From Bacteroidota bacterium (GTDB lineage: Bacteria; Bacteroidota; Ignavibacteria; Ignavibacteriales; Ignavibacteriaceae): a DNA stretch of 17,550 bases. The translations under genes were made by a program, and so were the position numbers. The stretch spans positions 1-17,550 of the forward strand of contig JAJYCM010000025.1 of NCBI GenBank assembly GCA_021778375.1, in the 5' to 3' direction. Under the pieces are notes generated by a model that saw nothing but the letters and a program-made list of their open reading frames with translations, was not told where the DNA came from and searched no databases. Below are positions 1-6,578 of the stretch, piece after piece; the stretch's first letter is position 1, and every line of letters starts with the position of its first letter.

Positions 1-65
1 ACCTGACGGAAGGAAGACACTCCGAGACGAGCTCGTGGCTCAGGTTTGGTCCCTTCTACTTCCGT
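1..65. repeat. GC-rich segment with interleaved inverted repeats, unassigned, possibly cut by the window edge
   Basis: This stretch is 37 G/C of 65, clearly richer than the AT-rich sequence after it. ACGGAAG (6-12) pairs with CTTCCGT (59-65), and the neighbouring GAAG (13-16) pairs with CTTC (53-56). ACCTGA (1-6) can pair with TCAGGT (40-45), which would interleave with the first stem, and ACGAGCTCGT (27-36) is a perfect palindrome. Two plus-strand frames stay open from the edge (to the TAA at 65-67 and to about 128), but neither resembles a protein family I know. A dispersed repeat, a structured RNA end or the tail of an upstream gene are all possible. I favour a dispersed repeat, weakly. 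Confidence 0.3.
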
Positions 66-160
66 AAGAAAATAAACTTTTTCATTATGTCAAAGAACAT
101 TATGTCTTTTTTAAACATACAAGGTTTATAACTTGTAATGCCAAGCGCAGGAAGTAGTAA

Positions 161-305
161 ATGCAAGATCTTAAAAAAATAAAATATTCCTCTCAGCAGA
201 TAAACCTGATTTGAAAGCAAAATTATTATTGTCAATACTATAATGAAATCATTTTTCCCCATAAATATTTTTTCAAATATCATTAATGCAATAAAAATGC
301 AATAA
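161..305 (+). pseudogene. Truncated, frameshifted copy of the mini-ORF plus 5' end of the MqnA/D-like gene
   Basis: Positions 161-286 match the minus strand of 2496-2370 at about 90 % identity by eye (11 mismatches and one gap in some 126 bases). The copy starts with the same ATG as the mini-ORF at 2496, but lost one base near 190, so its frame ends early. It then carries the same TAATG junction and a second ATG at 243. This opens a frame beginning MKSFFPINIFSNII, against MKLFFPKNIFSNII in the intact gene. It stops after 20 codons at 303-305, directly at the hairpin. It lies in the opposite orientation to the intact copy, with serA and the intact gene between them. I read it as a decayed duplicate, not a working gene. 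The long minus-strand frame across 56-346 is its antisense shadow. Confidence 0.6.
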
Positions 306-338
306 AACCTCCGAGGTTTAGGAAAACCTCGGAGGTTT
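305..338. terminator. Perfect 15-bp hairpin, dispersed-repeat type, possible bidirectional terminator
   Basis: AAACCTCCGAGGTTT (305-319) is followed by a 4-nt loop and its exact reverse complement (324-338). The outer A/T bases give short T tracts on either strand, so it could terminate in both directions. A copy with only two differences in 34 positions, loop included, occurs inverted at 16180-16213. This points to a repeated genomic element, not a one-off terminator. It would insulate serA from whatever lies to the left. Confidence 0.6.
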
Positions 339-454
339 GAAAACAAGTTATCTACTGACTTAACTTTTGTTCTATTTGTATGTAATTTATCAGTACAAAA
401 AATTTAGAGCTCAACTCCCTCATATTCAATGAAAACAAAATAAGAGAGGAACTT

Positions 455-1648
455 ATGACTAAAGTAAAAGTTTTAATCGCCGATAAATTTCCGGAACAAT
501 ATATTCAGCAGCTGAAGGATATTGATCTGGATGTAATTTATTCTCCGAAGCTCGGAGAAAATGATTTGCCGGAAGCGGCAAAGGAAGTTGATATCCTTGT
601 TGTCAGATCGACAAACGTAATAGCAAAGACAATTCAGGAAAGCAAAAACTTAAACTTGATAATTCGCGCAGGGGCCGGGGTAAATAATATCAACATTCCG
701 GCAGCAAATCAAAAAGGGATTTACGTTGCCAACTGTCCGGGCATGAATTCTATTGCTGTTGCCGAATTGACGATGGGATTGATAATTTCGCTCGATAGAA
801 GAATCCCCGACAATGTAATAGATTTTAGAAACGGCAAATGGAATAAAGGTGAATATTCCAAAGCCGAAGGATTGATGGGAAAGACGCTTGGGATTATCGG
901 TGTTGGAAATATCGGAAAGGAAGTTGCTAAGCGCGCTTTAGCGTTTGGGATGAGAGTTTATGGGAAAGACATTTCAAGAATTGAAGGTATAGCAATAAAG
1001 GATTTTTCAGAAATGGATCAGCTTCTTCCGCTTTGCGATATCGTCACAATTCATCTACCGGCAACACCGCAGACCAAAGGATTGTTTGACAAAAAAATGT
1101 TCAGCTATATGAAGCCGAATGCATTTCTTATTAATACAGCCCGTGCAGATTTAATCGATCAAGATGCGATGATTGAAGCTATAAGAGAAAAAAATATTCG
1201 AATTGCTATGGATGTGGTAAAAAATGAGCCGGAAGAAAAATCAGCGGAAATTAAATCTCCGTTACAAGCAATCCCAAATGTTTATATAACCCATCATATC
1301 GGCGCTTCAACCGAGCAGGCGCAAAATGCAGTGGCTGCAGAAACAATTAGGATCATTAAAGAATTTGTCAACAGCGGAGTTATTGCTCACTGGGTAAACC
1401 GCGCTAAGATTTCCGATGCACATTACCAGTTGGTTGTAAAGCATTATGATAAACCGGGAGTGCTTGCGTCAATTATGAGCATAATCCGGGAGAAACAAAT
1501 AAATATTGAAGAGATTGAAAATATTATATTCGACGGCGGTGTGGTTGCTTGCTGTACGATGAAATTAAAATCCGAAGTGACAACTGAAATGATTAAACAA
1601 ATGAATGATAATCAGAATGTGCTTAGTGTATCTCACATAGCAATTTGA
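455..1648 (+). CDS. serA: D-3-phosphoglycerate dehydrogenase-type 2-hydroxyacid dehydrogenase with C-terminal ACT domain
   Basis: This enzyme probably oxidises 3-phosphoglycerate to 3-phosphohydroxypyruvate with NAD, the first step of serine synthesis, in the cytosol. The 397 residues show the two-part substrate-binding domain (about 1-100 and 290-320) around a Rossmann domain with GVGNIG at 149-154. The catalytic triad of the family is visible: Arg230 in NTAR, Glu258 in NEPEE and His281 in THHIGAST. The residues after Arg230 are AD where GG is usual, a mild deviation. Residues about 325-397 form an ACT domain (HYDKPGVLASI), typical of serine-feedback-regulated forms. An AGAGGA ribosome site lies just before the ATG. 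It is the only plus-strand gene and meets the Mqn-like gene tail to tail with a 6-nt gap. No serC is adjacent. Another 2-hydroxyacid dehydrogenase specificity is possible. Confidence 0.82.
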   Translation: MTKVKVLIADKFPEQYIQQLKDIDLDVIYSPKLGENDLPEAAKEVDILVVRSTNVIAKTIQESKNLNLIIRAGAGVNNINIPAANQKGIYVANCPGMNSIAVAELTMGLIISLDRRIPDNVIDFRNGKWNKGEYSKAEGLMGKTLGIIGVGNIGKEVAKRALAFGMRVYGKDISRIEGIAIKDFSEMDQLLPLCDIVTIHLPATPQTKGLFDKKMFSYMKPNAFLINTARADLIDQDAMIEAIREKNIRIAMDVVKNEPEEKSAEIKSPLQAIPNVYITHHIGASTEQAQNAVAAETIRIIKEFVNSGVIAHWVNRAKISDAHYQLVVKHYDKPGVLASIMSIIREKQINIEEIENIIFDGGVVACCTMKLKSEVTTEMIKQMNDNQNVLSVSHIAI

Positions 1649-1654
1649 ATAAAA

Positions 1655-2413
1655 TTAAACAAACTTCACTTCTGTAATATCATTCACAATTCCTCTTAGG
1701 AAGGGAAGTTGTATTAGCTGATTTATTCCATCCATATCTTGTTCGTCAAGATCAAAGATAAAGGAAGAAATATTTTCTCTAATGTACTTCTTAGCTTTTA
1801 GTGAAAGACCTTCGCCAAAGCTTTCGCTTTCGACCTTTTCATAAATTAATAAACCGGAGCCTGCGAGATGATTGTTTAATTCTTCGAGTAGATGTTTTGA
1901 AGAAGATGCAAAGACGTAATTTACAAATGGAAAGGAAAACGCATCCACTATTTCTTCCGCAAAGCTTATTCCTGATAAAAACTTTTCATCTTCAAAGTTT
2001 TTATCCCCGGCAAGTAAAATGTGTCGGTTAGTTATCAATGAAATATCGGGAGCAATTTTAACCTCTATTGATGCATCATACATCTCTTCAAATAAAATTT
2101 TTGCAAGAATTACTTCAAGAGAAGATACATCTCCGCCGAGATATATCTCACTAAAGTTTTTTACTTTTGGATTAAAATAAATATAGGAATTACACAAAGA
2201 ATTTTCGAAAGAAATCCCAAAGGACTTGGAAATAAAAAATTCCTTATGGCTAATTAAATCCAAAGTCGGAATGAGTCCGATTGAATTTGAATCTTTCGCA
2301 ACTTCGCCAGCGATTAAAGGAGAAGGCAGAAAATTTACTTCATTGCCTAAATCCGAAGGCAAAACATTCTTAATGATATTTGAAAAAATATTTTTGGGGA
2401 AAAATAGTTTCAT
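1655..2413 (-). CDS. Diverged MqnA/MqnD-like (periplasmic-binding-fold) protein
   Basis: These 252 residues follow the pattern of the menaquinone-futalosine pathway family (MqnA chorismate dehydratase / MqnD), a two-lobed binding-protein fold. PSPLIAGEVAKDSNSIGLIP (about 31-50) resembles the segment where these proteins count down to a 'VGLIP' strand. ILLAGDKNF (about 132-140) matches the 'LLIGDxAL' strand. PFVNYVFA (about 162-169) matches 'PFVFAVWA', and the C-terminus, ending ITEVKFV, matches the family tail. The usual N-terminal 'YLNxxPL' motif is missing, so catalysis may differ or be lost. The ATG overlaps the stop of the mini-ORF (TAATG) with no good ribosome site of its own, which suggests translational coupling. 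A truncated inverted copy of its start lies at 161-305. The family call is from remembered motifs; the exact reaction is not claimed. Confidence 0.5.
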   Translation of the reverse strand: MKLFFPKNIFSNIIKNVLPSDLGNEVNFLPSPLIAGEVAKDSNSIGLIPTLDLISHKEFFISKSFGISFENSLCNSYIYFNPKVKNFSEIYLGGDVSSLEVILAKILFEEMYDASIEVKIAPDISLITNRHILLAGDKNFEDEKFLSGISFAEEIVDAFSFPFVNYVFASSSKHLLEELNNHLAGSGLLIYEKVESESFGEGLSLKAKKYIRENISSFIFDLDEQDMDGINQLIQLPFLRGIVNDITEVKFV

Positions 2414-2496
2414 TATAGTATTGATAATAATAATTTTGTTTTTAAATCAGATCTATCTGCTGAGGGGGAATATTTTATTTTTTTAAAATCTTCCAT
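2413..2496 (-). CDS. 27-codon mini-ORF translationally coupled to the Mqn-like gene (putative leader peptide)
   Basis: A GGGAAG ribosome-site-like motif stands 5-7 nt before an ATG at 2496-2494. The frame begins MEDFKKIKYS, ends KLLLSIL and stops at 2415-2413, sharing one base with the next gene's ATG (TAATG). The same site, ATG and junction are kept in the second copy at 161-245, but a one-base deletion breaks its frame. Of the differences between the copies most change the amino acid, so selection on the peptide is not shown. It may be a coupling leader, or the remnant of a longer upstream gene. No family is recognised. Confidence 0.35.
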   Translation of the reverse strand: MEDFKKIKYSPSADRSDLKTKLLLSIL

Positions 2497-2655
2497 TTGC
2501 GTCTTCCCGCAATATATTACGAGTAAAACAAACCTCGGTTTTATTGCATCTCTTTAACAATAAATCTAGGGTACTTCTAAAAACTATCATTTATAAAAAT
2601 TTAACGCAGAGAACCTGCCTGCTTGCAAGCTCATTAGATACGACACACAAATAAT

Positions 2656-2749
2656 TGTCATATCGAAGGAGCCTTGCGACTGAGATATCCCACGTTCAAC
2701 TTGCGTACTTAAGCTATACATGGGATTTCTCCCTCCGGTCGAAATGACA
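2656..2749. repeat. 94-nt imperfect palindromic interspersed-type repeat
   Basis: The ends are imperfect inverted copies. The left arm starts TGTCATATCGAAGGAGCC and runs to GATATCCCA. The right arm, read on the minus strand, starts TGTCATTTCGACCGGAGG and runs to GAGAAATCCCA. The middle (about 2692-2719) is less ordered. Elements with TGTCATTTCGACCG...GGAGAAATC ends are, from memory, a frequent non-coding repeat in genomes of this broad group, but I could not search for it. It shows no coding bias and no transposase. A long RNA hairpin would form if it were transcribed. Confidence 0.6.
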
Positions 2750-2812
2750 TTTTGGAGTTGTGCAACACTCTCTACCGGCATGGTTGACATTATTGTATGG
2801 GTAACTGACCAA

Positions 2813-2844
2813 TAAAAAATAAGGGCATAAAAATTATGCCCTTA
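2813..2844 (-). terminator. Intrinsic terminator of the ffh-rplS operon
   Basis: On the minus strand TAAGGGCATAA (2844-2834), a 3-nt loop and TTATGCCCTTA (2830-2820) form an 11-bp perfect stem, followed by six T (2819-2814). It sits 25 nt past the rplS stop, the expected place for the end of this operon. Confidence 0.88.
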
Positions 2845-2868
2845 AGTTAAAATAATTAAACAAAAATT

Positions 2869-3210
2869 TTATATTTTTGATTTAATTCTTGCAGCTTTAC
2901 CTGAAAGATTTCTAAGGTAATATAGCTTAGCTCTTCTTACGTCGCCTTCTTTCAATAATTCTATTTTTGCAATTTTAGGCGAAAAATATGGAAATATCCT
3001 TTCAACGCCTACGCCGCTTGTAACTTTTCTGACTGTAAAAGTTTTTGTTGCGCCTGCGCCTCTTATGTTTATAACATCACCTTCAAAAGGTTGAATTCTT
3101 TCCTTATCGCCTTCGACAACTCTAACGTGAACTCTTATATGATCACCGGAAGCAAATTTCGGTATATCTGTTTTAATTTGATCCGGTAAAATATTATTTA
3201 AGTCTACCAT
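2869..3210 (-). CDS. rplS: 50S ribosomal protein bL19
   Basis: bL19 sits at the interface between the large and small ribosomal subunits. The 113-residue length is normal. The family signature is clear: FASGDHIRVHVRVVEGDKER (about 20-39), then QPFEGDVINIRGAG, FTVRKVTSGVGVERIFPYFSP and the basic tail RRAKLYYLRNLSGKAARIK. A GGAG ribosome site stands before the ATG. It is the last gene of the ffh-rpsP-khpA-rimM-trmD-rplS series, 16 nt after trmD, and is followed by a strong terminator. Confidence 0.97.
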   Translation of the reverse strand: MVDLNNILPDQIKTDIPKFASGDHIRVHVRVVEGDKERIQPFEGDVINIRGAGATKTFTVRKVTSGVGVERIFPYFSPKIAKIELLKEGDVRRAKLYYLRNLSGKAARIKSKI

Positions 3211-3226
3211 GGTTTATACTCCACTT

Positions 3227-3901
3227 CTAATTATTAAAATTTTTCCATCTATCTGTTAAGATCCGGGATTGTTCTTCTTTCCACTTCTTAATTTCTTTTT
3301 CATTTCCCGAAAGTAAAATTTCCGGGACTTTCATTCCTTTGTATTCTGCCGGACGCGTGTAAAACGGGGCTTCTATTTTTTCACCGTCCTGAAATGAATC
3401 ATCTAAAGCTGATTCGCTATCATTCAGAACACCCGGAATAAGACGAATAATCGCATCAACTATAAGCAAAGCCGGAAGTTCACCGCCGGTCAGTACAAAA
3501 TTGCCTATTGAAACTTCGTCCGTAGCAAATTTCTGACGTACTCTATCATCAATTTCTTTATAGTGCCCTGTAATAAACATTATATTGTTTGCAAGAGATA
3601 ATTTGTTTGCCGTTTTTTGATCAAAAATCTTCCCTTTTGGTGAGGTAAAAATAATATGATCGTAACTTCTCTCTTGCAAAAGCCTTTCAATACATTCAAA
3701 GAACGGCTCAGGTTTTAGAACCATTCCCGGACCTCCGCCAAATGGTTTGTCGTCTATTTGCTTATGCTTATTAAAAGCATAATCTCTTAGATTATGGATA
3801 AAGATTTTTACTTTACCTTTGTCCTGCGCTCTTTTAATAATGCTTGTATTAAGCGGACTCAAAAGAAGGTCGGGAACCGCGGAAATTATATCAATCCTCA
3901 T
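3227..3901 (-). CDS. trmD: tRNA (guanine37-N1)-methyltransferase
   Basis: TrmD methylates G37 next to the anticodon, using S-adenosylmethionine, and so prevents +1 frameshifting. The trefoil-knot (SPOUT) motifs are all present: DDKPFGGGPGM (50-60), the knot segment TGHYKEIDDRV (111-121) and SIGNFVLTGGELPALLIVDA (131-150). I prefer the ATG at 3901, giving MRIDIISAVPD, the usual TrmD N-terminus, and 224 residues. A longer frame from 3913 adds only MTTM. With the chosen start the gene overlaps the end of rimM by 11 nt, which suggests translational coupling. Position between rimM and rplS is the classical order. Confidence 0.96.
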   Translation of the reverse strand: MRIDIISAVPDLLLSPLNTSIIKRAQDKGKVKIFIHNLRDYAFNKHKQIDDKPFGGGPGMVLKPEPFFECIERLLQERSYDHIIFTSPKGKIFDQKTANKLSLANNIMFITGHYKEIDDRVRQKFATDEVSIGNFVLTGGELPALLIVDAIIRLIPGVLNDSESALDDSFQDGEKIEAPFYTRPAEYKGMKVPEILLSGNEKEIKKWKEEQSRILTDRWKNFNN

Positions 3902-4409
3902 CATCGTCGTCATAAAAACTATCTCCCGGCTTCAAAACCAAAATTTTATTTACCGGATCAAATCTCTCTATAAATTCAAGCGCAGCTGGGATTAAAAGTT
4001 CTTCGCCGTTATGCTCTATTACATAAACGTCATTAGCAGGATAAGAAAGGACGTCAATTAAAATTCCGAATTCCAAATTATTTCTGAAGACTTTACTTCC
4101 CAAAAGGTCATGAATAAAAAATTGACCTTCGGGAAGTTTAATTAAACTTCCTTTGTCTACAAAAATTTCTTTCCCGATAAGAGATTGAATATCCTTTTGT
4201 GAATCGAAATTTCTAAATTTTAAAGCGAAAGAATCTTTAAATTTTCTAGTTTTTTCTACAAAGAATTCCTTCTTGTCATCAAAAAATTCAATATAAACTT
4301 TTTGAAGATGAAAGAATCTCTCAGGAAAATCGGAATAGGAAGTTATTCTGACAAAACCTTCCTTTCCAAAAGCTGAATCGATTTTTGCAATTAGAAAATA
4401 TTCATTCAC
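3891..4409 (-). CDS. rimM: Ribosome maturation factor RimM
   Basis: RimM binds S19 and helps mature the head of the 30S subunit. The protein of 172 residues has the N-terminal RimM domain (ending about 85), with IAKIDSAFGKEGFVRITSYS in place of the usual GKIxxxHGxxGEV pattern. A C-terminal PRC-barrel follows (about 93-165: FIHDLLGSKVF, GILIDVLSYPANDVYVIE, LLIPAALEFI). It ends in an acidic run (YDDDDED). The start is GTG at 4409 without a clear ribosome site; a nearby ATG is in another frame. It lies 20 nt after khpA, where a hairpin with a T run sits, and overlaps trmD. Confidence 0.92.
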   Translation of the reverse strand: MNEYFLIAKIDSAFGKEGFVRITSYSDFPERFFHLQKVYIEFFDDKKEFFVEKTRKFKDSFALKFRNFDSQKDIQSLIGKEIFVDKGSLIKLPEGQFFIHDLLGSKVFRNNLEFGILIDVLSYPANDVYVIEHNGEELLIPAALEFIERFDPVNKILVLKPGDSFYDDDDED

Positions 4410-4411
4410 AG

Positions 4412-4437
4412 AAAAAATGGATTGGACAACTAATCCA
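4412..4437 (-). terminator. Weak terminator-like hairpin between khpA and rimM
   Basis: On the minus strand TGGATT (4437-4432), an 8-nt loop and AATCCA (4423-4418) are followed by six T (4417-4412), ending just before the rimM GTG. The stem is only 6 bp and overlaps the khpA stop codon. It may cause partial termination or mask the rimM start. It may also be chance in AT-rich DNA. Confidence 0.3.
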
Positions 4438-4663
4438 AAATTTCTAATATAGCTCTTTTGCCTTCTTTTGCGGCAACGGCAGTAAGAAGCGTTCTCATTG
4501 CTTGAGCCGTTTTTCCTTGCTTTCCAATAACTTTTCCAACATCATCAGCTTGTACTTTTAACGAAAGTACAACTTTGTTGTCTTCGGGGGTTTTCTCATC
4601 GATTACAACACCATCCGGATTATCCACCAGGTGCTTTGCGATATATTCAATGAATTCTTTCAT
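4430..4663 (-). CDS. khpA: KhpA, single KH-domain RNA-binding protein (YlqC family)
   Basis: This 77-residue protein is one type II-like KH domain. VGKVIGKQGKTAQAMRTLL (about 42-60) contains the GKxGK-type RNA-binding loop. KhpA proteins bind RNA, often with KhpB, and have been linked to ribosome assembly and cell-size control in Firmicutes; no KhpB is in this window. The ATG at 4663 has a strong AGGAGG ribosome site in TATAGGAGGCTTCTTCCC. It stands between rpsP and rimM, its usual place in many phyla. Confidence 0.93.
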   Translation of the reverse strand: MKEFIEYIAKHLVDNPDGVVIDEKTPEDNKVVLSLKVQADDVGKVIGKQGKTAQAMRTLLTAVAAKEGKRAILEILD

Positions 4664-4744
4664 GGGAAGAAGCCTCCTATATTTACAGCACGGGAGCTAT
4701 TAGAAATAATGTACAGTTATACTTCAAAATTTGAGTAAAATTAT

Positions 4745-5224
4745 TTACTCTTTTTCGGCAGTATTTTCTTCAGAAGCAGCGCCCTTAACTTCTGCTGTAC
4801 CGTTTTCAATATTTTCTACTACTTCAACTTTTTCACTGGCCTTTTCTTGTGAAACGACTTCATTTTTAGCCTTCTTCTTTGAAGAAGCGCTAATAATTTT
4901 AGCCTCATGCAATTTTGTCCATTTGTCAAGTTCTTCTTGCATCTTTTCTTCCGATAAACCGCGTCGCGATAATTCTCTTTTAAGAATTATCCCTTTTTGC
5001 CTCAACAAACTCTTTACAGTATCCGTCGGCTGTGCGCCAACACCTAACCAATATAAAGCTCTATCTTCTTTTATTTCTAAAGTAGATGGATTTGTCATGG
5101 GATTATATAAACCGATAGATTCTAAGAACTTTCCATCTCTCGGTGATCGTGAGTCAGCCGCAACAACTTTATAAATAGGTTGTTTCTTCTTACCCATTCT
5201 TCTTAGTCTTAACTTAACTGCCAA
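4745..5224 (-). CDS. rpsP: 30S ribosomal protein bS16 with long C-terminal extension
   Basis: bS16 is an early-binding 30S assembly protein. The core (about 1-82) shows VKLRLRRMGKKKQPIYKVV, ADSRSPRDGKFLESIGLYNP and the TDTVKSLLRQKG segment. The protein is 159 residues where 80-90 is usual. The extra 75 residues begin with a helical, charged segment and end as an Ala/Glu/Lys-rich tail (KKKAKNEVV ... ENTAEKE). Tails like this are known in Bacteroidota-group S16. The start is TTG at 5224, placed 10 nt after GGAGG, with no closer ATG giving the conserved AVKLRL start. It follows ffh by 31 nt. Confidence 0.96.
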   Translation of the reverse strand: MAVKLRLRRMGKKKQPIYKVVAADSRSPRDGKFLESIGLYNPMTNPSTLEIKEDRALYWLGVGAQPTDTVKSLLRQKGIILKRELSRRGLSEEKMQEELDKWTKLHEAKIISASSKKKAKNEVVSQEKASEKVEVVENIENGTAEVKGAASEENTAEKE

Positions 5225-5255
5225 ATTATTTGAACCTCCAAATATTATTCACTTT

Positions 5256-6578
5256 TCAATTAAACTTAAAATTCGCTAATGAATCTCCAAAACCTTTTTT
5301 GGAAAACTTACTCATCATTTTTTGCATCTCGCCAAATTGCTTCAATAAACGATTAACATCCTGGATTGATGTCCCGCTTCCCTTAGCAATTCTTTTTCTT
5401 CGATTACCGTTCAGGATTTTAGGTGATTTTCTTTCCTGTCGCGTCATCGAATTAATTATAGCCTCTACTTTTATAAAAGCATTGTCATCAATTTTAGCAT
5501 TTTTTAACTGATTTCCTAATCCGGGAATCATTCCCAGAAGCGATGACAAAGAACCCATTTTCTTTATGAGTTTAATTTGCTTAAGAAAATCATCAAAATC
5601 AAATTTATTTTTCTTTAATTTTTCTTCAAGTTCTTCAACTTCTCTATCATCGATGCTTTCTTGAGCCTTTTCTACCAACGAAATTATATCGCCTTTCCCC
5701 AAAATTCTTGAGGCAAGACGATCCGGGAAAAAACTTTCAAGGGCATTTAATTTTTCGCCGTTACTAATAAACTTTATCGGCTTGCCTACTACAGCACGGA
5801 TAGAAAGCGCTGCACCGCCCCTTGAATCGCCATCCAACTTAGTAAGAACTATTCCGTCGTAATTAACTTTTTCATTAAATGCTTTTGCAGAGTTAACCGC
5901 ATCCTGCCCGGTCATGGAATCTACAACGAACAAAGATTCCGTAGGGTCAATTATTTTTTTGATGTCGGAAACTTCCGTCATCATGTCTTCATCAACATGA
6001 AGGCGACCGGCAGTATCTACTATTACCGTATCAAAATTTTTTTCTTTTGCAAATATAAGCGATTCTGAGACAACTTTTAGCGCATTTTTTTCTTCAATAG
6101 AAAAAACCGGGACATTTATTTGCCCCCCCAAAATTTTTAATTGTTCGATTGCCGCGGGTCTATAAACGTCTGCAGCTACCAACAAAATTTTTCTTCCGCT
6201 GTCCAAAAGCCTTTTAGCCAACTTTGCGCTAAAAGTTGTTTTCCCGGAGCCTTGTAAACCTACAACCAAAATTGAGGTAATACCAGAGCCATTTAACTTT
6301 ATTTCATTGTGGCTTCCGCCAAGAAGCAAGGTTAATTCATCATAAATTATTTTAGTAATCAACTGCCCGGGTGTAATTGAAGCAATTACTTCCTTGCCTA
6401 AAGCCTTTGCGGAAACACTCTCAATAAAATCCTTAGCTACTTTATAGTTTACATCTGCATCTAAAAGAACACGCCGGATTTCTCTTAAAGTATCCGATAT
6501 ATTTTTTTCAGTAAGTCTGCCCTGCCCGCGTACTTTCTTTAAAGCAGTGTCAATTTTAAGAGATAAATCTTCAAGCAT
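5256..6578 (-). CDS. ffh: Signal recognition particle protein Ffh (SRP54)
   Basis: Ffh is the GTPase that binds signal sequences and 4.5S RNA and docks ribosomes to FtsY at the membrane. The 440 residues divide into a helical N domain (about 1-90), a G domain with GLQGSGKTT (107-115), ADVYRPAAIEQL (136-147), DTAGRLHVDE (188-197) and TKLDGDSRGG (246-255), and a Met-rich M domain (from about 330). The M domain holds the RNA-binding signature KRIAKGSGTSIQDVNRLLKQ. Length is normal. The ATG at 6578 has only a weak ribosome site (GAAAGAAATTTTG). It leads the rpsP-khpA-rimM-trmD-rplS operon and has a 325-nt spacer upstream, which must carry the promoter. Confidence 0.97.
   Translation of the reverse strand: MLEDLSLKIDTALKKVRGQGRLTEKNISDTLREIRRVLLDADVNYKVAKDFIESVSAKALGKEVIASITPGQLITKIIYDELTLLLGGSHNEIKLNGSGITSILVVGLQGSGKTTFSAKLAKRLLDSGRKILLVAADVYRPAAIEQLKILGGQINVPVFSIEEKNALKVVSESLIFAKEKNFDTVIVDTAGRLHVDEDMMTEVSDIKKIIDPTESLFVVDSMTGQDAVNSAKAFNEKVNYDGIVLTKLDGDSRGGAALSIRAVVGKPIKFISNGEKLNALESFFPDRLASRILGKGDIISLVEKAQESIDDREVEELEEKLKKNKFDFDDFLKQIKLIKKMGSLSSLLGMIPGLGNQLKNAKIDDNAFIKVEAIINSMTRQERKSPKILNGNRRKRIAKGSGTSIQDVNRLLKQFGEMQKMMSKFSKKGFGDSLANFKFN

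Larger units (their letters stand above)
2497..2868. other. Intergenic spacer with repeats, no gene
   Basis: This 372-nt spacer lies upstream of the mini-ORF and downstream of rplS, so it should hold the promoter of the former and the terminator of the latter. From left to right it holds an AT-rich start, a degraded relative of the 305 hairpin at 2530-2549 (minus strand ATGCAATAAAACC then GAGGTTT), and a CTGCCTGCTTGCAAG motif at 2615-2629. These are followed by the 94-nt palindromic repeat and the rplS terminator. The minus-strand frame at 2587-2790 spans the repeat and is not believable as a gene. I could not pick a convincing promoter. Confidence 0.6.

Noticed and set aside
1..65. 4.5S (SRP) RNA 3' part
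   Set aside because: GGAAGGAAG is reminiscent of the SRP apical loop, but the following AGCAGC-type half of the conserved internal loop is missing and the preceding bases do not pair as required.
56..346. 96-codon minus-strand frame and a similar plus-strand frame at 2226-2486
   Set aside because: The two translations look alike (both contain NFLR/YLLRG-type hydrophobic runs), but both are antisense to the duplicated 5' segment of the Mqn-like gene. The likeness is explained by that duplication.
2587..2790. 67-codon minus-strand frame
   Set aside because: It runs across the palindromic repeat and has no family resemblance or ribosome site; open frames through such repeats are common.
4731..5174. 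147-codon plus-strand frame opposite rpsP, and the other long plus-strand frames at 8410-9275 and 14353-14712
   Set aside because: They are antisense to well-recognised genes, rich in Ser/Phe/Leu as expected from reversed Lys/Glu codons, and have no family match.
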